A stretch of 13,080 bases of DNA. Source: DATILI01 sp035476635 (GTDB lineage: Bacteria; Pseudomonadota; Gammaproteobacteria; Burkholderiales; Burkholderiaceae_C). A program made the position numbers and the translations under genes. Where the stretch lies: positions 1-13,080 of the forward strand of contig DATILI010000264.1 of the NCBI GenBank assembly GCA_035476635.1. Direction: 5' to 3'. This document shows positions 1-5,948 of this stretch, in pieces. Below the pieces are notes generated by a model. The model was not told where the DNA came from, did no database searches, and saw nothing but the letters and a program-made list of their open reading frames with translations. Numbering within the stretch: the stretch's first letter is position 1; each line of letters starts with the position of its first letter.

Positions 1-248
1 AACGGCCCATCGACCAGATGCATGCTGACCTTGCGTCCCGGCACATGCGCATTGCGCGTGGTGAAGGTCTGGCTGATCCCGCTGAAGGAAATGCCGATTT
101 CCGCCGTCATGCCCGCATCGTCCGCCGCAATGATCCTGGCATGGTCGCACCAGGGCAAAAACCGGGGGTAGTCCTCGACCCGCGTGATCAAGGCAAACAT
201 CTCTTCGGCGCTGTACCAGATGAGGACGGATTTATGAACGGTTTTCAT
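1..248 (-). CDS. ratA: RatA / COQ10-like START-domain protein (3' end outside window)
   Basis: The first 82 codons are visible, from the ATG at 248-246, and the reading frame runs off the left edge. The N-terminus begins MKTVHKSVLIWYSAEEMF and continues with a VEDYPRFLPWC stretch followed by ITRVEDYP-type spacing typical of the polyketide cyclase/COQ10 START-fold family. Full-length members are about 145 residues, so a little over half is present. In E. coli RatA was reported to block 70S formation as the toxin of a RatAB pair, while related proteins bind ubiquinone-type lipids; sequence alone does not decide between these roles. It is divergent from smpB with 73 bases between start codons, the same arrangement as ratA and smpB in E. 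coli. Whether ratB follows lies outside the window. Family assignment is firm; the toxin role is an inference from the name family. Confidence 0.88.
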   Translation of the reverse strand, partial: MKTVHKSVLIWYSAEEMFALITRVEDYPRFLPWCDHARIIAADDAGMTAEIGISFSGISQTFTTRNAHVPGRKVSMHLVDGP

Positions 249-270
249 AGACAATGCGGGGCTGCGCGGG

Positions 271-299
271 ATTGTAGACAAGGCTTGAACGCCTTCCAG
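271..299 (-). promoter_or_regulatory. Candidate sigma-70 promoter for ratA
   Basis: Read on the minus strand, a TACAAT hexamer (276-271) matches the -10 consensus at five of six positions. It is preceded after exactly 17 bases by CTGGAA (299-294), a weak -35 with three matches. The expected transcript start would give a leader of roughly 15 bases before the ratA ATG at 248. No comparable plus-strand promoter for smpB could be picked out in the same gap. The -10 element is the main support; the -35 is poor. Confidence 0.35.
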
Positions 300-321
300 A
301 CGCCCCCACCTTTTGCACTTC

Positions 322-795
322 ATGGCCAAGAAACCCGATACCTCCTCCCGCATCGCCGATAACAAAAAGGCCGCGTACAACTACTTTTTCGAAGAGCGCT
401 TCGAAGCCGGCATGGTGCTCGAAGGCTGGGAAGTGAAGGCCTTGCGCGAAGGCAAGGTCCAGCTGACCGATGGCTACGTTGTGATTCGCAGTGGCGAGCT
501 GTTCGTCATCGGCTGTCAGATCAATCCGCTGAATACCGCGTCCACCCACATCAACCCCGATGCCGTGCGCACCAAGAAGCTCCTGTTGAACAAGGAAGAG
601 ATCCGTCGCCTGATCGGGAAAGTCGAGCAAAAGGGCTATACGCTGGTACCGCTCAACCTGCATTGGAAGTCCGGCAAGGTCAAATGCGAGATTGCGCTGG
701 CCAAGGGCAAGGCGGAGCACGACAAGCGCGACACCATCAAGGACCGCGAAGGCAAGCGCGAAGTGGAGCGCGCAATGAAGAGCCGCAGCCGCTGA
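322..795 (+). CDS. smpB: SsrA-binding protein SmpB
   Basis: SmpB binds tmRNA (SsrA) and delivers it to ribosomes stalled on mRNAs lacking a stop codon, allowing trans-translation and tagging of the incomplete peptide. The 157-residue product has the usual length. It shows the family pattern: an N-terminal NKKAAYNYFFEE segment, then GWEVKALREGKVQLTDGYV and INPLNTASTH in the OB-like beta-barrel. The basic tail (GKAEHDKRDTIKDREGKR) becomes helical in the ribosomal decoding channel in characterised SmpBs. I chose the ATG at 322, giving the expected MAKKPD start; an in-frame TTG at 313 would add three residues and has no better ribosome-binding site. No strong Shine-Dalgarno is visible for either. 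It is divergent from ratA and convergent with the hydrolase gene, whose stop lies 3 bases away. Identification is very secure. Confidence 0.97.
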   Translation: MAKKPDTSSRIADNKKAAYNYFFEERFEAGMVLEGWEVKALREGKVQLTDGYVVIRSGELFVIGCQINPLNTASTHINPDAVRTKKLLLNKEEIRRLIGKVEQKGYTLVPLNLHWKSGKVKCEIALAKGKAEHDKRDTIKDREGKREVERAMKSRSR

Positions 796-798
796 CGC

Positions 799-1881
799 TT
801 AAGGCAGCGCGCGCAGGGGATGCGCGTGCGCGGGCCACGGGCTTTCGAAGAACGGCGCCACCATCTCGGGGGTCACATCTTCGATGCGCGCCGGATGCCA
901 CTTCGGGCTATGGTCCTTGTCCACCGCCAACGCACGGATCCCTTCGACGGTTTCGCTCTGCGCTCCTGGCCTGAGATGAAAACAGTGGCGCACCAGGTTG
1001 CGCTCCATGCGCAGGTCGTCGGCCAAACTCATGTCGCGCGCGCGGCGGATCTGCTCCAGCACCACGTGCAGCATCAGCGGTGAACGCTTGCGCAGCGCCG
1101 CGGCCGTTTCCTGTGCCCACGTCGAGCCATCGGCCTCAAGCGAAGCGGCGATGCCTAGCACCGTTGCGTGGGAGAAATGCAGGTCCACCTGCGGCTGGGC
1201 TTGGGCAACTTCGGCGTTGCTTGCGACTGGCTTCGCAGCGAGTTGTTGCTTGAAACCCGCCAGCGATTCAAAGCCACCCTGGCCCAGGCTTTCCCACAGC
1301 GCGGGCAAGTCGGCCGAGTTCACCAGACTGTCCGCCAGGCCCAGCGCCAGCGCATCGACGCCGACCAGCATGTGGCCCGTCAGCGCGAGGTACTCGCCCA
1401 TGCGGCCCGGACAACGGCTCAGGAAATAGCCACCGCCGACGTCGGGAAACAGGCCGATGTTGGTTTCGGGCATGGCCATCTTCGTGCGCTCGGTCACGAT
1501 GCGCAGGCTGGCGCCCTGGCTGATCCCCATGCCGCCGCCCATCACGATGCCGTCCATGAAGGCGATGTAGGGCTTGGGGTAGCTGTGGATCAGGTGGTTG
1601 AGCGTGTATTCCTCTGTGAAGAAGTCTTCCAGCGCGGGGTTGCCGGCCAGTGCCGCCTGGTGAAAGAAGCGGATGTCGCCGCCGGCGCAGAAGGCGCCGA
1701 ATGCACCTTCTTTTCCTTGGCCGCGGATCGCCACCGCCTTGACGGCGGCATCGTCACGCCAGACCAGAAGTGTGGCCGTCAGGTCGCGAATCATGGCCAG
1801 CGACAGCGCATTCATGGCCTTGGGCCGGTTCAGGGTAATGAAGCCAACACCACCACGCAACTCAGCCACAACATCCATCAT
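799..1881 (-). CDS. 3-hydroxyisobutyryl-CoA hydrolase (enoyl-CoA hydratase/isomerase family)
   Basis: A crotonase-fold protein of 360 residues, closest in pattern to HIBCH enzymes, which hydrolyse 3-hydroxyisobutyryl-CoA in valine breakdown. The oxyanion-hole region CAGGDIR and the IVMGGGMG segment are present. The diagnostic PETNIGLFPDVGGGYF block supplies Glu139 and Asp147, with the same eight-residue spacing as the catalytic pair of human HIBCH. The C-terminal VEGIRALAVDKDHSPKW motif is also HIBCH-like and is absent from short enoyl-CoA hydratases. I prefer the ATG at 1881 over 1896: GGAGG at 1894-1890 sits 8 bases upstream, and the start forms a 4-base ATGA overlap with the transporter stop. 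It is the last gene of the minus-strand array. Other CoA-ester hydrolase or hydratase activity cannot be excluded, because no other valine-pathway genes are nearby. Confidence 0.85.
   Translation of the reverse strand: MMDVVAELRGGVGFITLNRPKAMNALSLAMIRDLTATLLVWRDDAAVKAVAIRGQGKEGAFGAFCAGGDIRFFHQAALAGNPALEDFFTEEYTLNHLIHSYPKPYIAFMDGIVMGGGMGISQGASLRIVTERTKMAMPETNIGLFPDVGGGYFLSRCPGRMGEYLALTGHMLVGVDALALGLADSLVNSADLPALWESLGQGGFESLAGFKQQLAAKPVASNAEVAQAQPQVDLHFSHATVLGIAASLEADGSTWAQETAAALRKRSPLMLHVVLEQIRRARDMSLADDLRMERNLVRHCFHLRPGAQSETVEGIRALAVDKDHSPKWHPARIEDVTPEMVAPFFESPWPAHAHPLRALP
807..829 (+). terminator. GC-rich hairpin just after smpB, no U-tract
   Basis: In the plus-strand transcript, 807-815 pairs with 821-829 as a 9-bp stem (one G-U wobble at 809/827) around the 5-base loop GGGGA. 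It begins 11 bases after the smpB stop codon. There is no run of T behind it, so it is not a standard intrinsic terminator. It may protect the smpB mRNA 3' end or assist Rho-dependent termination. In the minus-strand transcript the wobble becomes an A-C mismatch, so the fold is weaker there. The sequence also encodes the last residues of the opposing hydrolase gene, whose codons may explain it. Confidence 0.25.
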
Positions 1882-2750
1882 GCTCTCTGCCTCCATCCGA
1901 TCAGTTCATTGACCACCAGCGCGCCGATCACCATCGCGCCGCCTGCCAGCACCGCATGGCTGGGCACCTCATCGGCACCAAGCCAGGCCAGCAAGATTCC
2001 GAAAATCACTTCCAGCAATGCCAGCAAGGCAATCTCGGGTGCCTTGAGCACGCGCGCGCACATGACGGACAGCGCGCAGGGGATCGCCAGCTGCACCAGA
2101 CCCAGCATCGCCAGCAGGCCGATGTCATGCGCCGTGGCCTGGAAAGGCATGGCCAGCGGCAGTGTGGTCAAGGAAGAAATCACCGCGCCGACCAGCACCG
2201 CCGGCACCAGGTCGATGTCATGGCCGTGGGCATGCGAGCGCTGCACCACGGTCCAGTTGATCGCGCCCGCAATCGGCACGCACAGGGCCACCAGGGTTCC
2301 CGCAATCTGGCCGCCCGAGACCTGGGCACCATACATGTAGGCAATGCCGGCACCGGCCAGGGCAATCGCGGCCCAGGTGCGGGCGGGAATCCGGTGGCCG
2401 ATGAAAATGCGCGCGAGCACGGCCGTGAAGAAGGGGCCCAGCGACATCGTGACCAGCACATTCGCCACGCTGGTCAAGGTCAATGCCACCATGAAGGCGG
2501 TGAACATCACGCTCCAGCAGACACCCGAAATCCACAAGGCCGTGCCGCCCTGGCGAATCTGCGTGAACACCTGCCGGCCCTTGAAAAACGGCAGGATCAC
2601 GGCGAGCGAGAGCAGCGTGAAGAAGCTGCGCCAGAACGTCACCTCAAAGCTTCGCGCATGCTCCAGATGGCGTGTGACCACGCCCGCGGTCGACCACATC
2701 AGGGTCACCGCGACCATCAGGAACACCGCTCTGGTGTGGGTGAGCTTCAT
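1878..2750 (-). CDS. EamA/DMT-superfamily membrane transporter
   Basis: A 290-residue, very hydrophobic protein with about ten predicted membrane helices (by eye: roughly 9-27, 38-56, 73-91, 97-115, 124-142, 149-166, 180-199, 208-228, 233-253, 262-280). This fits two tandem EamA repeats of five helices each. Family-like features are the N-terminal LMWSTAGVVTRHL, the TSVANVLVTMSLGPFFTAVLA segment at the end of the first repeat, and PEIALLALLEVIFGILLAWL in the second. Members export or import small metabolites such as amino acids, but the substrate cannot be told from sequence. It starts 21 bases after the typA stop with only a weak ribosome-binding site (CTGGG). Its stop overlaps the hydrolase start, so the two are probably made together. 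Family is secure, substrate unknown. Confidence 0.88.
   Translation of the reverse strand: MKLTHTRAVFLMVAVTLMWSTAGVVTRHLEHARSFEVTFWRSFFTLLSLAVILPFFKGRQVFTQIRQGGTALWISGVCWSVMFTAFMVALTLTSVANVLVTMSLGPFFTAVLARIFIGHRIPARTWAAIALAGAGIAYMYGAQVSGGQIAGTLVALCVPIAGAINWTVVQRSHAHGHDIDLVPAVLVGAVISSLTTLPLAMPFQATAHDIGLLAMLGLVQLAIPCALSVMCARVLKAPEIALLALLEVIFGILLAWLGADEVPSHAVLAGGAMVIGALVVNELIGWRQRA
1890..1894 (-). promoter_or_regulatory. Ribosome-binding site deciding the hydrolase start
   Basis: GGAGG on the minus strand, 8 bases upstream of the ATG at 1881. It lies inside the last codons of the transporter gene. This spacing favours the ATG at 1881 over an in-frame ATG at 1896, which would sit upstream of the site. 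It implies translational coupling with the transporter. Confidence 0.7.
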
Positions 2751-2771
2751 TGCCCAGCAGGCGGCACCGCC

Positions 2772-4598
2772 TTATTCGCGGCTGGCGCGCTTGCGCTCAT
2801 GCTCTTTCAGGTGGCGCTTGCGCAGGCGGATCGACTTCGGCGTGATTTCCACGAGCTCGTCGTCCTCGATGAATTCCACGCCGTACTCCAATGTGAGCGT
2901 GATGGGCGGTGTGATCTTGATCGCGTCTTCCTTGCCGCTGACACGGAAGTTGGTCAGCTGCTTGGTACGCGTCGCGTTGACCACCAGGTCGTTGTCGCGG
3001 CTGTGGATGCCGACGATCATGCCTTCATACACCGGGTCGTTGGCGCGCACGAACATGCGGCCGCGGTCGTCCAGCTTGCCCAGGGCGTAGTTAAAGATCT
3101 CGCCATCGTCCATGGAAATCAGAACGCCGTTCTTGCGGCCGCCGATGTCGCCCTTGTGCGGCTCGTAGCTGTCGAAGATGTTGGAGATCAGGCCGGAGCC
3201 GCGCGTCAGGTTCAGGAATTCATTGGTGAAGCCGATCAGCCCGCGCGCCGGGATGCGGTATTCCAGCCGCACGCGGCCGCGGCCGTCGGGTTCCATGTTG
3301 ATCAGGTCGCCTTTGCGCTCGCCCAGGGCCTGCATCACGCCGCCCTGGTGCTGCTCCTCGATGTCGGCCGTGACCATCTCGATCGGCTCGTGGCGCTCGC
3401 CATTGACGTCGCGGAACACCACGCGCGGCTTGGACACGGCCAGCTCATAGCCTTCGCGGCGCATGTTTTCGAGCAGGATGGTCAGGTGTAGTTCGCCGCG
3501 GCCCATGACCTCGAAGATGCCTTCTTCGTCGGTTTCGCTGACACGCAGGGCGACGTTGTGCTGCAGTTCCTTTTGCAGCCGGTCCCAGATCTGACGGCTG
3601 GTCACGAACTTGCCTTCACGACCGGCCAGTGGGCTGGTGTTGACGCAGAAATTCATGGTCAGCGTCGGCTCGTCGACCTTGAGCATGGGCAGCGGCGCCG
3701 GATTCACCGGGTCGGTGATGGTCACGCCGATGCCGATGTCGGCAATGCCGTTGATCAGCACGATGTCACCGGGGCCGGCCTCAGTCACCTGCACACGCTC
3801 CAGGCCCTGGAAGGTCAGCACCTGGTTGATGCGGCCCTTGACGGATGTGCCGTCCTCACCTTCCATCACGACCACGTCCATGCCCGCTTTGACAGTGCCC
3901 GCATTGATGCGGCCCACACCGATGCGGCCGACGAAGGTGGAGAAATCGATCGCGGAAATCTGCAGTTGCAGTGGCGCGTCGGACTCGCCTTCGTGCGGCG
4001 GCACGTGCTTCAGGATGGTGTCGAACAGCGCCGACATGTCCGGGCCCCACTGCTCGCCCTGCCCGCCTTCTTCCAGTGAGCTCCAGCCGTTGATGCCGGA
4101 GGCGTAGACCACGGGGAAGTCCAGTTGCTCATCGGTGGCGCCGAGTTTGTCGAACAGGTCGAAGGCGGCGTTGACGACGTAGTCGGGGCGCGAACCGGGC
4201 TTGTCCACCTTGTTCACCACCAGGATGGGGCGCAGGCCCAGGGCCAGCGCCTTCTTGGTGACGAAGCGCGTCTGCGGCATCGGGCCTTCCTGCGCGTCGA
4301 TCAACAGCACCACGCCATCCACCATCGACAGCGCGCGCTCCACCTCGCCGCCGAAGTCGGCGTGGCCGGGGGTGTCCACGATGTTGATGTGCATGCCCTT
4401 CCAGCTGACGGCGCAGTTCTTGGCCAGGATGGTGATGCCGCGCTCGCGTTCGATGGCATTGTTGTCCATCACGGTGTCGACCACCTTCTCATGCTCGGCA
4501 AAGGTGCCGGACTGGCGCAGCAGCTGGTCCACCATGGTGGTCTTGCCATGGTCCACGTGGGCAATGATGGCGATGTTGCGGATTTGTTTGTTGGTCAT
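2772..4598 (-). CDS. typA: Ribosome-associated translational GTPase TypA/BipA
   Basis: TypA/BipA is an EF-G-like GTPase that binds the 70S ribosome and helps 50S assembly, low-temperature growth and stress responses. The 608-residue length is typical. Nucleotide-binding motifs are complete: G1 AHVDHGKTT at 13-21, G2 RGITI at 53-57, G3 DTPGH at 75-79 and G4 NKVDK at 129-133. Beyond the GTPase domain, the SAIDFSTFVGRIGVGRINAG stretch marks domain II, the GRGELHL segment the EF-G-like domain III, and the YRIPARGLIGFTNEFL segment plus the basic tail (IRLRKRHLKEHERKR) mark the BipA-specific end. The ATG at 4598 overlaps the truB stop as ATGA, with GGAAAG at 4610-4605 six bases upstream. It sits where gammaproteobacterial operons carry rpsO-pnp. 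Identification is very secure. Confidence 0.97.
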   Translation of the reverse strand: MTNKQIRNIAIIAHVDHGKTTMVDQLLRQSGTFAEHEKVVDTVMDNNAIERERGITILAKNCAVSWKGMHINIVDTPGHADFGGEVERALSMVDGVVLLIDAQEGPMPQTRFVTKKALALGLRPILVVNKVDKPGSRPDYVVNAAFDLFDKLGATDEQLDFPVVYASGINGWSSLEEGGQGEQWGPDMSALFDTILKHVPPHEGESDAPLQLQISAIDFSTFVGRIGVGRINAGTVKAGMDVVVMEGEDGTSVKGRINQVLTFQGLERVQVTEAGPGDIVLINGIADIGIGVTITDPVNPAPLPMLKVDEPTLTMNFCVNTSPLAGREGKFVTSRQIWDRLQKELQHNVALRVSETDEEGIFEVMGRGELHLTILLENMRREGYELAVSKPRVVFRDVNGERHEPIEMVTADIEEQHQGGVMQALGERKGDLINMEPDGRGRVRLEYRIPARGLIGFTNEFLNLTRGSGLISNIFDSYEPHKGDIGGRKNGVLISMDDGEIFNYALGKLDDRGRMFVRANDPVYEGMIVGIHSRDNDLVVNATRTKQLTNFRVSGKEDAIKITPPITLTLEYGVEFIEDDELVEITPKSIRLRKRHLKEHERKRASRE

Positions 4599-5545
4599 GA
4601 TTCGCTTTCCAAAATCTGTTCTATTTCTGGCGGGCTCAAAAGCCGCCCCGGGATCAATTCGCCTGCCTTGATGTGAGCCGTTCCGAGCAAGGCTGCAGGT
4701 TGGGTGCCGAAGACGGCCACGTGGTCGTTGTCTTGCCAGTTGCCGCGACGGCGCAGGCCGCTCAGGAAACGCCCCGCATTCTCGCTGTCCAGCATGACAC
4801 GGCTGTGGCCGGGTAAAAGCGCCTCGACCGGCTGCACGCAGGCCAGGCGCTCGGCCTCGCTCATCGCTTCAAGCGCTTGCAGGGTCACGCTTTGCGACAC
4901 GTCGAAGTGGCCGGTTTCAATGCGGCGCAGCGCCGTCAGATGCGCACCGCAACCCAGGGCCTCGCCGATGTCTTCGCCGAGTGTGCGGATGTAGGTACCC
5001 TTGCTGCACTTGGCGACGATTCTTATGGCGACCTGGCCTTCTTCGGCGGGAACGAATGACAACGCCAGTTCGAAAATCGTCACATCGCGCGCCTGCCGCT
5101 CGACCTCTACCCCGGCGCGGGCGTATTCGTACAAGGCCTTGCCATCTTTCTTGAGCGCGCTGTACATGGGCGGCACCTGGCGAATGGGGCCGGTGAACTT
5201 TTGCGCAGCTTCAGCCAATTGCGCTGGCGTCACCTGAACCGGTCGCTGTTCGATGACCTCGCCCTCGGCGTCGCCGGTGCTGGTCTTGACGCCCAGCCGT
5301 GCGATGGCTTCGTAGGTCTTGTCGGCATCCAGCTGCAGCTGGCTGAACTTGGTGGCCGCGCCAAAGCACAGCGGCAACACGCCGGTGGCCAACGGGTCCA
5401 GCGTGCCGGTGTGCCCGGCCTTTTCGGCGCGCAACAGCCATTTGCATTTTTGCAGGGCGTCGTTGCTCGACAGGCCCAGCGGCTTGTCCAGCAACAGCAC
5501 CCCATGCACGGGGCGCCTCACGACCCGTACTCGTGGTGCGCTCAT
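4595..5545 (-). CDS. truB: tRNA pseudouridine(55) synthase TruB
   Basis: TruB isomerises uridine 55 in the T-arm of almost all elongator tRNAs and also acts as a tRNA folding chaperone. The 316-residue protein opens with GVLLLDKPLGLSSNDAL, followed by the catalytic motif GHTGTLDPLATGVLP, where Asp50 is the expected nucleophile. DKTYEAIARLGVKTSTGDAEGE and the CSKGTYIRTLGEDIGEALGC block are further family signatures. The C-terminal about 70 residues (from roughly 245) correspond to the TruB C-terminal RNA-binding domain. The start codon at 5545 is 3 bases after the rbfA stop, and the stop overlaps typA, so it is tightly coupled on both sides. No strong Shine-Dalgarno is visible before it. Identification is very secure. 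Confidence 0.97.
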   Translation of the reverse strand: MSAPRVRVVRRPVHGVLLLDKPLGLSSNDALQKCKWLLRAEKAGHTGTLDPLATGVLPLCFGAATKFSQLQLDADKTYEAIARLGVKTSTGDAEGEVIEQRPVQVTPAQLAEAAQKFTGPIRQVPPMYSALKKDGKALYEYARAGVEVERQARDVTIFELALSFVPAEEGQVAIRIVAKCSKGTYIRTLGEDIGEALGCGAHLTALRRIETGHFDVSQSVTLQALEAMSEAERLACVQPVEALLPGHSRVMLDSENAGRFLSGLRRRGNWQDNDHVAVFGTQPAALLGTAHIKAGELIPGRLLSPPEIEQILESES

Positions 5546-5548
5546 CGG

Positions 5549-5923
5549 CTACTGGTCGTCTTTGGAGCGCGACGCGACAGCACGCGCAATCAGCGCGTTC
5601 ATGTCGGCGGCGCGCTCGGTCGTGCGGTCGAACTGGAAGTGCAGTGTCGGCACCGTATGGATGTGCAGGCGCTTGAACAGGCCGTTGCGCAGGAAGCCGG
5701 CCGCCTGGTTCAGCGCGTCCTGCGATTCCTGCGGGTCTCCGATGAGCAAGCTGAAGAAGACCTTGGCGTGCGCGTAGTCCGGCGTCACCTCCACCGCCTG
5801 GATCGTCACCATGCCCACGCGCGGGTCCTTGAGCTCGCGCGCGATCAGCTCCGTCAGATCGCGTTGGATCTGATCGGCCACTTTGAAACCGCGGTTGGGC
5901 GTGGAGGACTTCTTGGCAGGCAT
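5549..5923 (-). CDS. rbfA: 30S ribosome-binding factor RbfA
   Basis: RbfA is a small KH-fold factor that binds the 30S subunit, assists maturation of the 5' end of 16S rRNA and is needed for cold adaptation. The 124-residue product shows the family core: FKVADQIQRDLTELIARELKDPRVG near the N-terminus, VTPDYAHAKVFFSLL in the middle, and the LKR-type helix (GLFKRLHIHTVPTLHFQFD) near the end. I chose the ATG at 5923, giving MPAKKSSTPNRG. A longer frame to 6001 would add 26 unrelated residues and overlap the end of infB, so it is unlikely. The gap to the infB stop is 25 bases, with no strong ribosome-binding site visible. The infB-rbfA-truB order is conserved across proteobacteria. Identification is very secure. 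Confidence 0.96.
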   Translation of the reverse strand: MPAKKSSTPNRGFKVADQIQRDLTELIARELKDPRVGMVTIQAVEVTPDYAHAKVFFSLLIGDPQESQDALNQAAGFLRNGLFKRLHIHTVPTLHFQFDRTTERAADMNALIARAVASRSKDDQ

Positions 5924-5948
5924 GGTTTCGGTCTTGCGGACTTGGGCT

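Noticed and set aside
277..321. A plus-strand promoter for smpB using TTGAAC (285-290) as -35
   Set aside because: The hexamer 17 bases downstream is a poor -10 (ACCTTT) and would place the transcript start almost on the smpB ATG. Not supported.
1956..3491. A 511-codon plus-strand open frame opposite the transporter gene and typA
   Set aside because: It crosses two well-supported minus-strand genes and their junction, has a biased His/Gln/Arg composition with no recognisable domain, and has no ribosome-binding site that stands out. It is an antisense shadow.
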